This document shows, one piece after another, positions 8,533 through 17,061 of a stretch of 60,296 bases of DNA. The notes beneath the pieces are model-generated. The model saw nothing but the letters and a program-made list of their open reading frames with translations, had not been told where the DNA came from and made no database searches. Both the position numbers and the translations under genes were made by a program. This DNA comes from Roseomonas populi (GTDB lineage: Bacteria > Pseudomonadota > Alphaproteobacteria > Acetobacterales > Acetobacteraceae). How positions within the stretch are numbered: position 1 is the stretch's first letter; each line of letters starts with the position of its first letter. The stretch is from assembly GCF_024594815.1 (NCBI RefSeq), contig NZ_JANJOU010000034.1, forward strand, positions 1-60,296, read 5' to 3'.

Positions 8533-8885
8533 TGTTGGATGGACCAGCTGATTGCCATCAGAGTGCCTGTCTTGGCACTATGGACGGCGTCGGATCGGCG
8601 GGCGCGGGGGTGCCGGCGGCGCGGCTGGGAGAGGGCAGGGGGCTTGGGAGGGATGATCGCGACGGGCGCGCAGACCCCAGCGAAGGCTGGGGTTTCCCGT
8701 GATGACCTGGGGAGAGCCGGGCGGTGACGCCGCCCGATGGCGCCGGGGGAGATCGCTCCCCCCGGCCGTGCGGCGCCTGGTGCAGGAGGCCCTCCCGCCC
8801 GAGGCGCTGGCCGTGCTCTCAGGCCCGGTCGGCGAGGCGGTGGCGCAGGCCGCCGGCTATGCCGGCCGGGCGCTCTCGGACAACA
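8533..8885. repeat. Recombinase leader and N-terminus, copy 1 (intact)
   Basis: This stretch (short ATGGAC-starting leader, GAGTGCCTGTC..GGCACT..GTGG motif, CCCAGCGAAGGCT motif, then the first ~60 codons of the recombinase) recurs in diverged form at 10075-10414. The shared leader shows that more than the coding sequence was duplicated. Confidence 0.55.
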
Positions 8886-9754
8886 CCCGCCGCGCTTACG
8901 AGAGCGACTGGCGCGCCTTCTGCGCCTGGTGCGAGGCGGGCGGCATCGCTCCCCTCCCGGCATCCCCGGTGGTTGTCGCCGGCCACCTCGCCAGCCTCGC
9001 CAGGACGCTGGGCCGCAGCGGGCTGCGCCGGCGTCTCGCCGCCATCGCCCACCAGCACCGGCAGGCCGGCCACCCCTGGGAGACGCGGCACCCGGCCATC
9101 ACGGCCACCATGCGCGGCATCCTTGCCACCCACGGCAAGCCCGCCCGCCCCGCCGCCGCCCTCACCTCGGCCGAGGTCAAGCGCCTGCTGGCCGCCTGCG
9201 GGACCGACACCGCCGGCTACCGCGACCGGGCGCTGTTACTGCTGGGCTTTGCCGGCGCGCTGCGGCGCTCGGAGATCGTCGGCATCGACCGCGAGCACCT
9301 GCGCTTCACGAGCGAGGGCATGACGGTGTTCATTCCGCGCTCCAAGCGGGACCAGGAGGGGGAGGGCGCCACGATCGGCATTCCCCGCGGGCTGAACCCG
9401 CTCTCCTGCCCGGCGCGGGCCATGGAGGAGTGGCTTCGGCGGACCCGGATCGAGTGGGGCCCGGTGTTCCGCCGTCTCAGCCCGAGCGGCGCGCTGGAGG
9501 ACCGGCTGAGCCCGCAGGGGGTGTGGAAGATCCTGCGCAAGAGAGCCGAACTCGCGCGACTCACGGTGGATGAGACGGAGCGCCTCTCGCCGCATGGCTT
9601 GCGAGCCGGGTTCATCACCGAGGCCTACCTCAAGGGCGCGCTGGACGAGCAGGTGATGCACCACGCCCGGCAGAAGAGCCTGGCCACCACCCAAGGCTAT
9701 CGCCGCCGGGCCAAGATCACCCGGGACAGCCCGGCCCGGCTGCTCGACTTGTGA
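8702..9754 (+). CDS. Tyrosine recombinase/integrase (XerC/XerD-like), intact
   Basis: About 350 residues. The N-terminal core-binding (SAM-like) domain (~60-140) starts at LSDNTRRAYESDWRAFCAWC. The catalytic domain (~155-345) has Arg in GFAGALRRSEIVGI, HGLRAGF, and HHARQKSLATTQGYRRR with the last His replaced in the usual way and the tyrosine nucleophile present. ATG 8702 or the GTG just before it can be the start. It is likely the integrase of a small mobile segment; the perfect inverted repeat at 8503-8531 is a candidate target. Its N-terminus and leader are duplicated 1.5 kb downstream. Confidence 0.85.
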   Translation: MTWGEPGGDAARWRRGRSLPPAVRRLVQEALPPEALAVLSGPVGEAVAQAAGYAGRALSDNTRRAYESDWRAFCAWCEAGGIAPLPASPVVVAGHLASLARTLGRSGLRRRLAAIAHQHRQAGHPWETRHPAITATMRGILATHGKPARPAAALTSAEVKRLLAACGTDTAGYRDRALLLLGFAGALRRSEIVGIDREHLRFTSEGMTVFIPRSKRDQEGEGATIGIPRGLNPLSCPARAMEEWLRRTRIEWGPVFRRLSPSGALEDRLSPQGVWKILRKRAELARLTVDETERLSPHGLRAGFITEAYLKGALDEQVMHHARQKSLATTQGYRRRAKITRDSPARLLDL

Positions 9755-10074
9755 GCGGGACAGGGGAGGAGAGAGCGCCCTACTCAGTGGACCGCGCCTG
9801 GGCACCCGGAGGCCGCCGATCAGGCGGGTGTGCAGCATTACGGTCTAGGCCGGTTGGAGCGGTGAGGATGGCTGGGGCAGGGGAAGGGGCGCACCGTGCG
9901 GAATGCGCGAGTATGGCGTGCCTAGTTCCGTCCGAAAGGGCGATTAGCGGACGGAGTGAGGGGGTGGTGGGGGAGACGTGCCTATCGGGGAGGGCTGTCA
10001 CGCAGAACCCTTGGCTACTCAAGGATTTAGCGGCTCCTCGCCTCATCTCGCCACCCTTGCAGCATGTATTGTGA
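9755..10074. other. Spacer between the intact integrase and the duplicated leader
   Basis: No supported gene in these ~320 bp. Codon use in the open frames is not like the neighbours. It ends where the diverged leader copy begins. Confidence 0.35.
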
Positions 10075-10414
10075 CTTCAATGGACAGAACGCCTGATTGT
10101 TATCGGAGTGCCTGTCCTGACACTGTGGATCAGGTCGGGATAGAGGGCGCAGGGGCACCGGTCGCACAGCTGGAAGAGGGTAGGGGACCTGGAGGTAGTG
10201 AGCGCGAAGGGGAAGCGGAACCCAGCAAAGGCTAAGGTTCTCGGGTGTCAACGTGTGAGGGCGGGACGATGACGCCGCCGGACTGGGCTGGTAACAAGCT
10301 GCTCTCCCCGGCGGTGAGGCGCCGAGTGCAGGCTGCGTTGCCGCCCGAGGCGCTGGCCGTGCTCTCGGGACTGGTCGGCGAGGCGGTGGCCAGGGCTGCG
10401 GGCTATGCTGGGCG
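10075..10414. repeat. Recombinase leader and N-terminus, copy 2 (diverged, truncated)
   Basis: The sequence repeats copy 1: ATGGAC.., GAGTGCCTGTCCTGACACTGTGGA, CCCAGCAAAGGCT, and then CCGCCCGAGGCGCTGGCCGT from the recombinase start. Similarity stops abruptly near 10414 inside the codons for GYAGR. Confidence 0.6.
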
Positions 10415-10420
10415 TTGCTT
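10269..10420 (+). pseudogene. Truncated tyrosine recombinase N-terminus
   Basis: The reading frame from ATG 10269 gives LSPAVRRRVQAALPPEALAV and then SGLVGEAVARAAGYAGR, almost the same as residues ~20-60 of the intact recombinase at 8702. It then loses similarity and stops at 10508. The core-binding and catalytic domains are gone. It is probably the leftover of a tandem duplication followed by deletion. Confidence 0.65.
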
Positions 10421-10492
10421 GCGAGGCGACCAGAACCGCGGCAGATATTCAGATCAGGCCCTCATATACTCGGATTTTCCTGCAACAATCTC

Positions 10493-10780
10493 ATGGAGAG
10501 CCGCGTGACCGACAAGGATCTGCTGGCCGGCGATCTTCGGACGGCCATTAGGGCAGCTCTTTCGGGCATGCTCCGCGGCCTTGATGATGAGGCGGCAACC
10601 CTGGCCCAAAACCGGATCACCGAGCAACTCGGCCAAGCTCTGACCCATGCACCGATGCGAGGATCTGCTGTGCAGGGCATGGCTGTCCGCGCGGAAATTG
10701 CGGCGATGTACGATGAGGTCTTGCGGGAGATGTCAGAAGCGTCTGGCCGCCCCTCCCGCGGCTTCAAAGGCAAGACCTGA
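10493..10780 (+). CDS. Hypothetical protein, 95 residues
   Basis: No family is recognised. The protein is mostly helical (DLRTAIRAALSGMLRGLDDE, then AVRAEIAAMYDEVLREMSEA) with a basic tail, and has no signal peptide or membrane segment. The ATG at 10493 follows a rather AT-rich stretch that may hold a promoter; GTG 10505 is an alternative. It lies 33 bp before the GAF gene on the same strand and may be co-transcribed with it. Confidence 0.5.
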   Translation: MESRVTDKDLLAGDLRTAIRAALSGMLRGLDDEAATLAQNRITEQLGQALTHAPMRGSAVQGMAVRAEIAAMYDEVLREMSEASGRPSRGFKGKT

Positions 10781-10813
10781 GCTTCGACCCCCACTCTGCA
10801 GGGTACCAACGGT

Positions 10814-11488
10814 ATGTCCGCCAGTTCCATTCCCGATCATGACGCAACCCGGCGTGAGGCTGCCTTGGCCGACTACGCCGTCATGGACACACCGGCAGAG
10901 CCAGCTTTCGATCAGCTGGTCCATGAAGCCGCCCAGGCCTGCCGTACGCCGATCGCCGTCATGAGTCTGATCGGGAGAAGGCGGCAATGGTTCAAGGCCC
11001 GAGTGGGCGTTGAACTGACCGAAACGCCCATCGAGCATGCCGTCTGTGTCCTGACGATCACCGACGACAGGCCATTGGTGATCTCGGACCTGACAGAAGA
11101 CCCGCGCACGGCAGCGAACCCCTTGGTCACTGGGGAGCCACATGTCCGGTTCTATGCCGGGGCGCCGATCCGGCTCGCTGATGGCCTACAGATCGGTTCT
11201 CTCTGCGTGGTGGACACGGTCCCTCGCCCTCAGGGGCTGACTTCCTGGCAGGAACTCCAAATGCTGAGCCTTGCTTCCCGAGCCGAAGCGCTGCTCGACG
11301 AGCGAAAGAGGCGGGCAGATCCTAATCAGGCCCTACGCTCATCGGCACTTCCAAAGTCCAGGGGACGGGCACATGGTGATGAGGAAGAGCTGTTCGATCT
11401 CCGCGACTTTGCGGGAACACACGGTCTTACTGCCGCCGAGACGTTCCTCCGCCTGACGATTGAGGCGCTTGCTAAACAGGGAAGGTAA
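10814..11488 (+). CDS. GAF domain protein
   Basis: A 224-residue soluble protein. Residues ~15-160 form one GAF domain of the stand-alone type found before diguanylate cyclases or kinases: REAALADYAVMDTPAEPAFD, then MSLIGRRRQWFKARVGV, VCVLTITDDRPLVISDLTED, and FYAGAPIRLADGLQIGSLCV. The C-terminal ~50 residues are charged and hold no enzyme domain. It probably senses a small ligand and works through a partner not seen here. Confidence 0.75.
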   Translation: MSASSIPDHDATRREAALADYAVMDTPAEPAFDQLVHEAAQACRTPIAVMSLIGRRRQWFKARVGVELTETPIEHAVCVLTITDDRPLVISDLTEDPRTAANPLVTGEPHVRFYAGAPIRLADGLQIGSLCVVDTVPRPQGLTSWQELQMLSLASRAEALLDERKRRADPNQALRSSALPKSRGRAHGDEEELFDLRDFAGTHGLTAAETFLRLTIEALAKQGR

Positions 11489-11543
11489 ATCCCTCCAGGG
11501 CCGCTTAGTTGATCCGCCGCGCGCTAATGTGAGGTGGGCCTGA

Positions 11544-11979
11544 ATGAGAGATTTTGCAGCACCACGCCGGTCAGGGCCGAAGACGGTCGTCGTGCGGGAG
11601 GGAGCGAGCCCGACTGCGCCACCTTCCTCCCGCACTGATCCTGCGCTGGTCACGGCGCTGGCACGGGCGTTCCGGTACCAGCACATGCTCGGTCGAGGAA
11701 CGCTACTCCTCAATCGCTGAGATAGCGGAAGCTGAGTGCCTGGACTGCGGATCTTTGAGAAGCCTGCTCCAATTCACGTTGTTAGCCCCGACGACTGTGC
11801 AGGCGGTGCTCGACGGGGATAGGCCAGCCCCTAGCCTTCCAAGGCTCATGGTGTCCTGGCCCGTGATCTGGGATGAGCAGCCTTCCGCCCTCTCCTGGCC
11901 GTTGAAGCAACTCGTCTCCGGCCCGCCCTCCGAATTGAATTCCTGTTTTGTTCCATTGGTGGCTAAGCTAGACCTATGA
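11544..11979 (+). pseudogene. Recombinase-associated small protein, frameshifted
   Basis: Two overlapping frames carry one gene. From ATG 11544 the first frame gives a basic N-terminus ending in DPALVTALARAFRYQHMLGRG. The other frame continues with RYSSIAEIAEAECLD and SLLQFTLLAPTTVQAVLDGD to RLMVSWPVIWDEQ. Together these match small DNA-binding proteins found next to (or at the end of) large serine recombinases, with a typical RxAS.xEIA helix-turn-helix followed by LTLLAPDIVEAILDG. The shift is near 11695. No serine recombinase remains in the window. Confidence 0.55.
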
Positions 11980-12464
11980 GCCACCTTCGTGACACCAACG
12001 CTCCTCCCCCTGATCTTGACGTGCTGGCGGCACGATCGGCTGAGCAACGATACCGGATCCTGGTGGAGCGTGGAGTATCCAAGGTGCAGGCCTGGCAGGA
12101 GGCGGTGTCCGTCTTCGCAGGTCACCACCCAAGCTGGCCCATGCCACTTGCGGAGCGTGAGGCAGCCCGGACGGTTGGGGCGCTGATCCTCAACCGGCAG
12201 GCGGCCGCGAGCGATCGTCCGAAGTCATCGGCCAACAAAATCCCGCTGGATCTTCTGGTCGATCTGACGACGCCCGAGACGGCTGAGAGCATGCGCGCGA
12301 CAGCGAGGGTTGCCGAGATGGGATTGGGAGCCGTCTCGATCTTCCGAGGGGCCTGGAAGCTGGCGGGCAACGTGCGGCCTGTGACCTCGCGAGGGCTCCT
12401 CGCCCGCCCGTCCGCGGCCAGTGCGGCCCCCGGTGATGAGGCCGTCTTGACGCGCGTCGTATAA
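11976..12464 (+). CDS. Hypothetical protein, 162 residues
   Basis: No family is recognised. The start overlaps the stop of the preceding pseudogene (ATGA), which suggests they were once a translational unit. Residues 15-60 are helical and polar (SAEQRYRILVERGVSKVQAW), the middle is Ala/Thr-rich, and there is no clear signal peptide. It may be a passenger of the recombinase module. Confidence 0.45.
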   Translation: MSHLRDTNAPPPDLDVLAARSAEQRYRILVERGVSKVQAWQEAVSVFAGHHPSWPMPLAEREAARTVGALILNRQAAASDRPKSSANKIPLDLLVDLTTPETAESMRATARVAEMGLGAVSIFRGAWKLAGNVRPVTSRGLLARPSAASAAPGDEAVLTRVV

Positions 12465-12643
12465 GCCACGCCGCGAACTGTTCTGGCGGGGTGACCCTAT
12501 CTCCATCTTCGCATCGCCGTCCCTGCCCAAATTCGCGGCGAGAGCCGCGATCGACGCCATGGGGCAACTCCCTCGCGCTCGGTTCCTAAGCCAGCTTACG
12601 CCAGCAACGAGGAGGGGCAGGCTATCCCATAGCTTTCGCCAGG

Positions 12644-14536
12644 TCAGGTCCGCCGTGGCCGGCCTCTCAGGATGCGCGCCACTCCGCGACGAGCCGTGGT
12701 GACAGGGCCAGCCCCGCCCCCACGCCTCCTGCGCGCGCCGACCATTCGTTGCTTCTGCGGGGCGGTCAGCCTCGCTCCGTCCGGCGACCGCAAGAGCGTC
12801 AGGGTGCGGTCGTGGAACAGGTCCAGTCCTGGCCGATGTCCGATCGAGACGAGCGCAGATCCGGAAAGCTCGTCCTGGAAGAGGCCCATCATGGCGTCTT
12901 GGTTCGCTTCGTCGAGGGCAGCGGTGGCTTCGTCCATGAAGACCCAGCGAGGGCGATGGAGAAGCAGGCGGGCAAAGGCAAGCCTCTGCTGCTCACCCAA
13001 CGAAAGCATCCGATCCCAGCGCTCATCCTCGTCCAGCCGACCCGTTAGGTGAGCCAGGCCGCAGCGCTCCAGGGCGGCTATCACGGCGGCGTCGGGGAAC
13101 TTCTTGGGGGCAGCAGGGTAGGCGATGGCGCCCCGAAGAGTGCCAAGCGGCAGATAAGGGCGCTGCGGCATGAACATCATGTGGTTCCGAGGCGGAACCC
13201 TAATCTCCCCGGAACCCCAGGGCCATACGCCGGAGATGGCACGGAAAAGCGTCGACTTGCCTGTACCGCTCTCCCCGATGATCAGGACCTTCTCGCCTGC
13301 ATTGATCTCGGCATTTGCCTCGCCCACCAGGATGTTGCCATCGGCTTGGGCGATCTGGAGATCATGGAAGGCCAGAACCTCACGGCCGTCCTGCAGGGGA
13401 CCTTCGGTGACGTTGATCCGGACTTCCCCTGCATCCAGGATATCAGCCGCATCCAGGCTGTCTTCGAGGGCGACCACGCGTTCAAGGTGGGAACGCCAGT
13501 CGGCAATGCGCGGGAAATTGTCCACGAACCAGTTCAGGGCTCGCGTCACCTCGGCGAAGGCGGAGCCGATCTGCATGAGAACGCCGAGCGTAATCGCTCC
13601 GGCGAAGTAGCGGGGGCTGGCAACGAGGATCGGGAACACGCCGGCCACCATGCCATAGGCGGAAGTCAGCCACATGAGCCGTCGTTCGCTGCGCATGAGA
13701 TCCTTCATGACGGCGACGACATGCGAGAAGGAGCGCCGCAGCCCACGGTCCTCGTCGCCCTCTCCCCGGATCAGGGCGACGCCCTCACTGTTCTCGCGTA
13801 TGCGGATCAGGGCGAAGCGGTGGTCGGACTCCGCCTGGTTCCGGCGAATGTTGATGTCCACCATCGGCCGCCCCAGGAAGTAGGTCAGCGTAGAGCCGAT
13901 CACGGCATAGATCAGCGCGGCAAACACCATATAGCCGGGGATCTGAAACTCGTTGCTGCCGAAGGCAACGAGCAGCGGGCCCGACAGGGTCCAGAGGATC
14001 CCGACGAAGGAGATCAGCATCACCGCGGACTGGAACAGTCCCACCGCCATGTCGACCGCCATAGCCGTCGCCCAGCGCGTGTTCTCGCTAATCCGCTGGT
14101 CAGGGTTGTCGGCGCTGCCCGGCAGAAAGTTCATCTGGTAGTGCCGGCTGCCTGCCAGCCACCGCGCCTGCAGGCGGAAAACCAGCCACTCCCGCCAGCG
14201 AAGCTGCAGCATCTGCCGAACGTAGAGCTGAAAAACCGCAACGACCATGCTCGCGCCAGTCAGAAGCAGGAAGGTCCCCATCTGGCCGAAGAAGGCAGAC
14301 CGGTCGCGCGCCTCCAGGGCGTTGAAGAAGTCACGGTTCCAGAGGTTGAACCGCACCTGAATGCCGATTTGAACCAGCGTCAGCCCGATCACTCCTGCCG
14401 TGAGCAGCCAGGCCGAACGGCGCTCCTCTCCCGTGTAGTAGCCGCGAGCCAGCCGCCAGAAGCGTAGGATGAAGCTTTCCTGGACCGCATCTTCATCATC
14501 CCCTAGCTGGCTCTGGCTCTTATCGCGTTCCCTCAT
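12644..14536 (-). CDS. SbmA/YddA-type ABC transporter, permease fused to ATPase
   Basis: A 630-residue half-transporter of the ABC_membrane_2 (SbmA/BacA, ABCD-like) group. Six membrane helices occupy ~40-330, including WLLTAGVIGLTLVQIGIQVR and the family hallmark FNLWNRDFFNALEARD. The ATPase part (~390-590) has Walker A GESGTGKST, signature LSLGEQQRLAFARLLL and Walker B WVFMDEATAALDE, with the switch His in SIGHRP. It should work as a homodimer in the inner membrane. SbmA-like proteins move peptides and ABCD-like ones move acyl-CoAs; this substrate is unknown. A secreted protein gene lies 3 bp upstream in the same direction. The C-terminal ~40 residues are low-complexity Arg/Gly. Confidence 0.85.
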   Translation of the reverse strand: MRERDKSQSQLGDDEDAVQESFILRFWRLARGYYTGEERRSAWLLTAGVIGLTLVQIGIQVRFNLWNRDFFNALEARDRSAFFGQMGTFLLLTGASMVVAVFQLYVRQMLQLRWREWLVFRLQARWLAGSRHYQMNFLPGSADNPDQRISENTRWATAMAVDMAVGLFQSAVMLISFVGILWTLSGPLLVAFGSNEFQIPGYMVFAALIYAVIGSTLTYFLGRPMVDINIRRNQAESDHRFALIRIRENSEGVALIRGEGDEDRGLRRSFSHVVAVMKDLMRSERRLMWLTSAYGMVAGVFPILVASPRYFAGAITLGVLMQIGSAFAEVTRALNWFVDNFPRIADWRSHLERVVALEDSLDAADILDAGEVRINVTEGPLQDGREVLAFHDLQIAQADGNILVGEANAEINAGEKVLIIGESGTGKSTLFRAISGVWPWGSGEIRVPPRNHMMFMPQRPYLPLGTLRGAIAYPAAPKKFPDAAVIAALERCGLAHLTGRLDEDERWDRMLSLGEQQRLAFARLLLHRPRWVFMDEATAALDEANQDAMMGLFQDELSGSALVSIGHRPGLDLFHDRTLTLLRSPDGARLTAPQKQRMVGARRRRGGGAGPVTTARRGVARILRGRPRRT

Positions 14537-14539
14537 CGA

Positions 14540-15307
14540 TCAGCGGCTCCGTTGAGGTAGTTGAGGAGAACCGTTGGTCTCGCCTTCGGCACCAGGAACA
14601 GCTTGCATGTCGCCAGGCTCACCCAAGCGGTCTGCCAGCACGGCACGGCCGACCTCGCCCTGGTATCCGAAACCGTCGGCTTGCAGACGTGTGCCAGTTC
14701 TAAACAGCCGACGGGCTATGTCCGAGGTCGCGGTACCGCGTGGCAACAGAACCACGGTCCCGTCTTCAAGAACTGCGCCGACGACCTCGCCCTGCGGCGC
14801 GTAATACGGCGAGCGAACAGCGCCCGTTACCGAAAGGCGCACTGCCCCCTGCATCACTACTGGGCCGGGACGTCTCCAGTAGAAGCGGTCCAGGACTACC
14901 GGCGTGGTATCGTTGTTGGGTGCGAACGCAAGCATGGTGATGACCGGTGCGCTACGAGCTCGAACACCCCAAACAGTCAGGGGGCGCCCCGGCACCGCAA
15001 CTCGCCGGAGTTCGTCGGCCACATCGGGGGGAAAGGAAACCTGTGGGCCCTCCCGGAGAAGCAGAGCGTCCACCTCGCCGCGGGGGTTCACCAGAAAGCG
15101 CTCTACCATCCCCGTGAAAGAGGGCAGCTGGGTTGCATCGAACCACAACTGGTCGCCTCTATTGTTGGTTGGCCTGGATTGCGCAGAGCACGGAGGAGCA
15201 AAAAGAACGATTGAACTGAGCAGCACGCAGGTAACAAACGGACTGGAAAGTGGGCGAGCCGCTGAAGGGCTGGCGCATCTTAGCGACAGGATCACGGCAC
15301 GGCGCAC
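14540..15307 (-). CDS. Secreted hypothetical protein upstream of the ABC exporter
   Basis: A 255-residue protein with an N-terminal signal sequence (hydrophobic FVTCVLLSSIVLFAPPCSAQ followed by a Ser/Arg-rich mature start). The mature part is beta-rich with repeated V/G turns (GMVERFLVNPRGEVDALLLR, then GPVVMQGAVRLSVTGAVRS, VVGAVLEDGTVVLLPRGTA), which suggests an OB-like or PRC-like barrel acting in the periplasm. No enzyme motif is seen. Only 3 bp separate it from the ABC transporter, so the pair is one operon and the protein may serve the transporter. Confidence 0.6.
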   Translation of the reverse strand: MRRAVILSLRCASPSAARPLSSPFVTCVLLSSIVLFAPPCSAQSRPTNNRGDQLWFDATQLPSFTGMVERFLVNPRGEVDALLLREGPQVSFPPDVADELRRVAVPGRPLTVWGVRARSAPVITMLAFAPNNDTTPVVLDRFYWRRPGPVVMQGAVRLSVTGAVRSPYYAPQGEVVGAVLEDGTVVLLPRGTATSDIARRLFRTGTRLQADGFGYQGEVGRAVLADRLGEPGDMQAVPGAEGETNGSPQLPQRSR

Positions 15308-15483
15308 CCCCTTCGTTGCAACATAGAACGCAGCGGGAGGGCTCTAGCTGCATCTTAGGCTGGCCGGGAATGTGTCTCAAAAGCACAGGCCTGCACCTCG
15401 AACCTCAACTCTCCCCTTCTTCACCGGCCAGTTACGTGCGTCTCCATGCCTGATCCTGAAGTTCCGCTCCCGGCCTCCGAAGC

Positions 15484-15674
15484 CTTCTCGGCGAGGACGA
15501 GTACGTGATCGCTGACGAGATGGAGGGGTGGTTGTGCCGGACTGTGGCTGAGGTATTGGCCCGGCTCCGAGAGCGGAGCAGGCGCTGGACCTCACCGAGG
15601 GAGCGTTGGACACGCTGGAGGAACTGGGTGTGCCGTACCTTCTTGCAACGGGCAATGTGCGCCGGCGAGGATGA
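15484..15674 (+). pseudogene. Single-domain response regulator, frameshifted and shortened
   Basis: One frame gives LLGEDEYVIADEMEGWL then TVAEVL. The next frame picks up with PAPRAEQALDLTEGALDTLE and VPYLLATGN. These are the acidic pocket, first helix, and Thr-containing fourth strand (ATG-Y/N) of a receiver like the one at 8015, but the segment with the phospho-acceptor Asp is missing and there is at least one frameshift. It stops at 15672-15674. Confidence 0.5.
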
Positions 15675-15767
15675 AGTCGGCCATGGTTTCAGTACCACGC
15701 CCGCCACGAGTTCTCGGGCCCTGATATGGACCGGCGGGCGACGGCGGTGGTGGACGAGGTTTTGAGT

Positions 15768-16553
15768 TCAGCTCTTGGCCCGCTGCACCCAACGGAAGCC
15801 CTCGTGCTTGGTGATCGCGGCGATCTGCACCGCCCCGCCGACGGATTTCGGCAGAAAGACCGCGAAGCGCACGAAGCCGATGGTGGTCTCGACGAGGAAG
15901 CGCGCGAGATCGATCGCGTCCTGGATCGGCATGGCCGGGGCCGAGAGCGTGGCGTAGAGGTCCCCGACCAGATCGGCCTGTAACGTCGCCGCCCGATCCT
16001 CGGGGATGCCGTGCCGTGCAAGCGCCGCCCCGATCTCGAAGCCGGTCCCGAGGATGAGCCGGTTGAGCGCCTCGTACTGCCCGTCCCACAGCACGCCGAA
16101 CCCGTCCTCGCCCATGATGCAGCGGGGCGCCGGGCAGGTGCGGTCGACGATGTTGACCTCCCATACCTCGGCAAGCGGACGCCCGGCCGAGTAGCCGCAG
16201 ACCCGCAGCTGCAGGGCGGTGCCCTCACCGCAGGCCAGGACCTTCTCCTCGAAGATGAAGGCCCGCAGCCGTCGCGCGACCTCCTCCAGGGTGTAGGCGG
16301 CGGGATCCAGCCGCCAGTCCGCATGCTCCGGGTCGAGCCCGGAGAAGCGCCGCCGCAGGTCCTTCAGCAGGGTCTCCACGGACTCGTTGGCGATGCCGCC
16401 CGCGCCGGTGGACATCGCGCCGATCGGCAGGCCCTCATAGAGGTTCGTGATCTTGTTCGCGTGGGCATAGACCTGCCCGCTGGCCATGGTGCCGGCGCTG
16501 TCGGCGGCCATGACCACGCCGTCGTTGATCTTCACGGAGACGATGATCGTCAT
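15768..16553 (-). CDS. Ntn-hydrolase (proteasome/HslV-like) family protein
   Basis: A 261-residue protein that begins MTIIVSVKINDGVVMAADSA. Thr2 is exposed after Met removal, with the strand-turn-strand and (S/A)D motif typical of proteasome beta, HslV and related N-terminal nucleophile folds. IGAMSTGAGGIANESVETLL corresponds to the next strand and helix. It is longer than HslV (~175 residues), with a distinct C-terminal half (FLVETTIGFVRFAVFLPKSV). It lies 28 bp behind the ExoD-like gene in the same direction. Peptidase activity is an inference from the N-terminus. There is no signal peptide. Confidence 0.65.
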   Translation of the reverse strand: MTIIVSVKINDGVVMAADSAGTMASGQVYAHANKITNLYEGLPIGAMSTGAGGIANESVETLLKDLRRRFSGLDPEHADWRLDPAAYTLEEVARRLRAFIFEEKVLACGEGTALQLRVCGYSAGRPLAEVWEVNIVDRTCPAPRCIMGEDGFGVLWDGQYEALNRLILGTGFEIGAALARHGIPEDRAATLQADLVGDLYATLSAPAMPIQDAIDLARFLVETTIGFVRFAVFLPKSVGGAVQIAAITKHEGFRWVQRAKS

Positions 16554-16581
16554 GGTAGGGCTCCTCTTGGAGGGGGCTGGG

Positions 16582-17061
16582 TTAGAGCAGGCCAGGCACC
16601 CAGCCCGTCGTGCTCAGCGTCTCCCAGGCCAGGAGAGCCGCGCCGACGACGACGGCCAGCGCGGTCAGGAGCCCGACGAGGAGGAGGAGACCATCCCTCT
16701 CGAGATAGGCGAAGGCGATCAGGGCGACGACCAGGGCCGGTGCGATATTGCTGAGTGGCAGCGGAACGAAGAAGCCGAGGCTCACCGGAAGCACGGCCGC
16801 GCCGACCGCACGCTTCGTGGCCTCGAAGGGCGTAGTCCAGCGGGGATGGACGACCTTCTCCAGGAGGCGGAGGACCGGGACGACGCCGCGGACGAGGCGG
16901 GCGAGCGGCCGGGTCGCGATGGGGCGCGCCGCCACTGCACCCGGAAAGACCGGGCCGGGATGGGCCCGCAGCATCTGATAGGCCGGGATGGGCAGCAGGA
17001 GGCCAACTGCGACCGAGACGCCGGGCAGGGCGCCGAGGAGTGCCAGAAGCAGGAGGATCAC
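16582..17061 (-). CDS. ExoD-like exopolysaccharide synthesis membrane protein (N-terminus incomplete)
   Basis: The reading frame has the ExoD pattern: ILLLLALLGALPGVSVAVGL, LLPIPAYQMLRAHPGPVFPG, FVPLPLSNIAPALVVALIAF and three to four hydrophobic segments. Family-like residues (VTLDWLLRGLGDRSFG) continue upstream of the GTG at 17061 in the same frame to about 17160 but meet no ATG or GTG before a stop near 17262. An ATG at 17209 is open in another frame. Either a frameshift sits near 17160-17200 or the real start is unusual. It is followed 28 bp later by the Ntn-hydrolase gene. The function of ExoD itself is only loosely known. Confidence 0.6.
   Translation of the reverse strand: MILLLLALLGALPGVSVAVGLLLPIPAYQMLRAHPGPVFPGAVAARPIATRPLARLVRGVVPVLRLLEKVVHPRWTTPFEATKRAVGAAVLPVSLGFFVPLPLSNIAPALVVALIAFAYLERDGLLLLVGLLTALAVVVGAALLAWETLSTTGWVPGLL

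Noticed and set aside
9751-10074. Open frame of 107 codons after the intact integrase
   Set aside because: No family features and it overlaps the integrase stop and the duplicated leader.
13049-14467. Rightward open frame of 472 codons
   Set aside because: Antisense to the ABC exporter whose Walker and signature motifs are intact; His/Asp/Glu-rich composition fits a shadow frame.
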